From positions 1-64,000 of the forward strand of contig NZ_JAUJZH010000002.1 in assembly GCF_030486595.1 (NCBI RefSeq): a DNA stretch of 64,000 bases, written 5' to 3'. The notes under the pieces were generated by a model. That model was given only the letters and a program-made list of their open reading frames with translations. It ran no database searches and was not told the DNA's origin. This DNA comes from Variovorax ginsengisoli. Lineage in GTDB: Bacteria; Pseudomonadota; Gammaproteobacteria; Burkholderiales; Burkholderiaceae_C. Shown one piece after another: positions 60,830-64,000 of the stretch; within the stretch, counting starts at the first letter, position 1; each line of letters starts with the position of its first letter. Both the position numbers and the translations under genes were made by a program.

Positions 60830-62799
60830 CGGCCCTCCTCGATCGCTTGCGCGAGCTGTGCGGTGCTGAAAGGCTTGGTGAGCATCGGAAAGTCGACCTG
60901 CCGCGAGAGATCTCCTGGCGCATAGCCGCTCATCAGGACCACGGCGCGGGCGCGGCCGCCCTCGCGCGCCGCCCGCGCCACGGCGAGGCCGTCGACACCG
61001 CCTCCCATCACCACGTCGGACAGAAGCAGCACGATGTCCGGCGTGTGCTCGAGCAGGCTCAGCGCGTCGGCGCCGCCGTCGGCTTCGAGCACCGAATAGC
61101 CCAGCTCCAGCAGGCTGCGCCGGATCACGCGCCGCACCTGGGCGTCGTCGTCCACCAGCAGCGCCAGGCCCATCGACGCGGCCGGTGGCCGGCCGGTCGC
61201 GCGGCCGCTGTCGGCTGCGCCGTCCGCCGGCGCGGGCTCGGCCGCCGGCAGCCATACCGACACCGTGGTGCCGCGCCCCGGTGCGCTGCGCACGTCGATG
61301 GCGCCGCCCGACTGCTTCACGAAGCCGTAGACCACGGCCATGCCGAGCCCGGTGCCGCTGCCCGGCTGCTTGGTGGTGAAGAAGGGATCGAACAGGTGGG
61401 CCAGGGTGTCGGCGTCCATGCCGCTGCCGTCGTCCTCGACTTCGATGCGCACGCAGTCGCCCGCGGACAGCTGCAGCGGCGCCGCCTCCGAGGCGTCGAT
61501 GCGAACGCGCCGGGCCCGCAGCACGATGTGTCCGTCGGGACCGGTCGCGTCGCGCGCATTCAGCACCAGGTTCACCAGCGCCTGCTCGAGCAAGGTGGCA
61601 TCGATCCAGGTCCACAGCGGCAGTTCGCCGACATCGACGTCGATGTCGAGCCGCAGGGTCTCGGGCAGCGAGCGCCGCACCAGCCGGGCCACGGTGTCGA
61701 CCAGCGCGCCAACATGCACCGCCGCCGCCTGCAGCGGTTGGCGCCGGGCGAAGCTCAACAGGCCGCGCACCAGATCGGCCCCGCGGCGCGCGGCGTCGAG
61801 CGCCGGATGCACATAGTCGTCCAGCGCCGGATCGCCAGTCCGGGCTTCGGCCAGCGCCGCCAGGTTGCCGATCACGACCGTGAGGATGTTGTTGAAATCG
61901 TGCGCCAGGCCCCCGGTGAGACGGCCCAGCGAGTCGAGCTTCTGGGCCCGCGCCAGCAGCGCCTGCGAGCGCCGCTCCTGCGTGATGTCGAAGGTCAGTT
62001 CGAAGCAGCCGACGACCCGGCCCTCGGCGCTGCGCTGCGGCACCAGCGAGGTCCGCACCCAGAGGCGGCGCGCGTCGCAGGTCTGGAGCTCGTATTCGAG
62101 GCTTTGCGTTTCGCCGGCGAGGGCCCGCAGCACCTGCGGCTTGACCATCGCGTAGACCGCGTCCCCCAGGAAGGCCTTGGCGCTGACGGCCTCCGGGCGC
62201 GAGGTGTCGACGCAGAACCAGTCGTGGTAGCCGCGGTTGAGGTAGCGGTAGACCCGCCGGTGGTCGAAGTAGGCCACCAGCGCGGGGATCGAATCCATGA
62301 TCAGCCGCACCCGCTCCTCGCTGTGCTGCAATTCGGCGGTGCGCGCGGCCACCCGGCCTTCGAGCTCGGCGTTGTGGCGACGGATGATCTGCTCGGCGCG
62401 GCGCTGCTCGGTGACATCGGAATAGAGCGTGACGAAGCCGTGGCCCGGCACCGGCTCGCCGCGGATGAGCAGCACCCGCCCGTCGGGGCGCACCCGCTCG
62501 ATCTGGTGCGGTGCGAAGTGGCGCGCCGCCGCGACGCGTTCGGCCACCAGCTGCTGCGGGTCGCCGGGGCCGTACTCGCCGCGCCGGGCATTGAAGCCGA
62601 TGAAGCTCTCGAACGGCGCCCCCATGTAGGCCATCTCGTCGGGGAAGCCGAGCAGGCGGACGTAGGCGCGGTTCCAGGCCACCAGGCGCAGGTCGGCGTC
62701 GAAGATCGACAGGCCCTGGTCGAGCAGGTCGAGCCCCGCCTGCAGCGTCAGGTAGCGCTCCAGCGTGCGGATCACCCCGGCCACCTTCCCGGGCTGCAA
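60826..62799 (-). CDS. PAS-domain hybrid histidine kinase
   Basis: A soluble sensor kinase of up to 657 aa. Two PAS domains: ~20-130 (LDLLDQGLSIFDADLRLVAWNRAYVRLLGFP) and ~165-280. Histidine box LTGGLAHDFNNILTVVIGNL (His ~300), ATPase N-box LVLNARDAT and G-boxes VEDDGSGMDADTLAHLFDPFF and GSGTGLGMAVVYG, then a C-terminal receiver (~545-655; LLVDDD, LLSDVVM, TKPFS). No TM segments, so an intracellular signal. The start is unsure: TTG at 62799 has no Shine-Dalgarno, whereas GTG at 62775 has AAGG 8 nt upstream and would shorten it by 8 residues. Divergent from acs. Confidence 0.93.
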   Translation of the reverse strand: MQPGKVAGVIRTLERYLTLQAGLDLLDQGLSIFDADLRLVAWNRAYVRLLGFPDEMAYMGAPFESFIGFNARRGEYGPGDPQQLVAERVAAARHFAPHQIERVRPDGRVLLIRGEPVPGHGFVTLYSDVTEQRRAEQIIRRHNAELEGRVAARTAELQHSEERVRLIMDSIPALVAYFDHRRVYRYLNRGYHDWFCVDTSRPEAVSAKAFLGDAVYAMVKPQVLRALAGETQSLEYELQTCDARRLWVRTSLVPQRSAEGRVVGCFELTFDITQERRSQALLARAQKLDSLGRLTGGLAHDFNNILTVVIGNLAALAEARTGDPALDDYVHPALDAARRGADLVRGLLSFARRQPLQAAAVHVGALVDTVARLVRRSLPETLRLDIDVDVGELPLWTWIDATLLEQALVNLVLNARDATGPDGHIVLRARRVRIDASEAAPLQLSAGDCVRIEVEDDGSGMDADTLAHLFDPFFTTKQPGSGTGLGMAVVYGFVKQSGGAIDVRSAPGRGTTVSVWLPAAEPAPADGAADSGRATGRPPAASMGLALLVDDDAQVRRVIRRSLLELGYSVLEADGGADALSLLEHTPDIVLLLSDVVMGGGVDGLAVARAAREGGRARAVVLMSGYAPGDLSRQVDFPMLTKPFSTAQLAQAIEEGR

Positions 62800-62839
62800 A
62801 CATTCGTCATTTTTGAGTGTGTCTCCTGCAATGTTCGTC
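62795..62839. promoter_or_regulatory. two TGCAA-N2/3-TTCGTC boxes between kinase and acs
   Basis: TGCAA-ACA-TTCGTC at 62795-62808 and TGCAA-TG-TTCGTC at 62827-62839, 32 bp apart (about three helix turns). The same motif (TGCAA-TGA-TTCGTC) is upstream of yjcH-actP at 60019-60032. The first box overlaps the 5' end of the kinase gene. Candidate binding sites of the local response regulator, shared by acetate uptake and acetate activation genes. Confidence 0.6.
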
Positions 62840-62886
62840 GGACATCCTATGGCTGTTCATTGTTGATGACCTCGCCGGAGGCGCAC

Positions 62887-62900
62887 TTGACAGCCGTCAA
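62887..62900. promoter_or_regulatory. TTGAC-AGCC-GTCAA palindrome upstream of acs
   Basis: A perfect inverted repeat 61-74 bp before the acs ATG. Its first half, TTGACA, is also a consensus -35 hexamer, so it may combine a promoter element with an operator. The matching -10 at 17 bp is not clear. Confidence 0.4.
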
Positions 62901-62960
62901 ATGGGCGGCGCAGTCGAGTGCCGCGGCCGTACATCCCTCGCCACGCACCAGGAGCCCGCC

Positions 62961-64000
<1,040 letters not shown>

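Overview
The window is a GC-rich chromosomal segment of a betaproteobacterium, most likely Burkholderiales and close to Comamonadaceae. The support is the gene content: a Bug-type solute receptor, smg after dprA, a DUF1631 protein, a caa3-type oxidase cluster, a single-chain indolepyruvate ferredoxin oxidoreductase, and pgk-pyk-fba-purC synteny. Genes are packed tightly, with many 4-bp ATGA stop/start overlaps. I see no rRNA, tRNA, CRISPR array, prophage or transposase gene. The last gene (acs) runs off the right edge.

Layout: 0.1-3.1 kb, minus strand: a uracil-DNA glycosylase-like protein, rimI, tsaB and an EamA exporter. 3.2-6.3 kb, plus strand: dacB (PBP4-type) and a lipase-like lipoprotein. 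6.4-9.1 kb, minus strand: Sua5-type tsaC, purK and purE. 9.2-12.1 kb: a CnoX-like thioredoxin, an HslJ-like lipoprotein, and Crp- and LuxR-type regulators. 12.2-17.1 kb, minus strand: purC, fba, pyk and pgk. 17.2-23.8 kb: a LysR regulator divergent from an aromatic-type catabolic operon (VOC enzyme, alpha/beta hydrolase, FAD hydroxylase, DUF2783, MBL-fold protein, Bug receptor). 23.9-26.9 kb, minus strand: azlCD, fmt, a lipoprotein and def. 27.1-30.0 kb, plus strand: a LysM protein, dprA and smg. 30.2-36.0 kb, minus strand: DUF1631, secF, secD and yajC. 36.2-42.1 kb: indolepyruvate oxidoreductase divergent from an Lrp-type regulator and an MFS exporter. 42.1-48.6 kb, minus strand: a caa3 oxidase operon and a geranylgeranyl-reductase-like flavoprotein. 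48.8-55.4 kb, plus strand: a creatininase-family/ABC transporter/FAD oxidase/PDR reductase operon ending in a RutR-like regulator. 55.5-58.0 kb: a cNMP-CBS-DUF294 protein and a DnaQ-like exonuclease. 57.9-64.0 kb: yjcH-actP, a two-component system and acs, which together form an acetate uptake and activation locus.

The most unusual material is non-coding. Three kinds of intergenic element recur or stand out. (1) A ~60-bp hairpin repeat occurs four times, with a compensatory base change in its stem. (2) A ~52-bp element lies between purE/purK and between ctaD and a subunit III gene. At both sites it supplies the stop codon of the upstream gene and the Shine-Dalgarno sequence of the downstream gene. 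(3) A 228-bp element between smg and the DUF1631 gene has near-perfect terminal inverted repeats and at least six internal hairpins, and its ends form the stop codons of both flanking genes. Two regulatory signals also stand out. A TGCAA-N3-TTCGTC motif occurs upstream of both yjcH-actP and acs, next to a two-component system. A RutR-like palindrome lies ahead of the heterocycle-type operon that encodes a RutR-like repressor.
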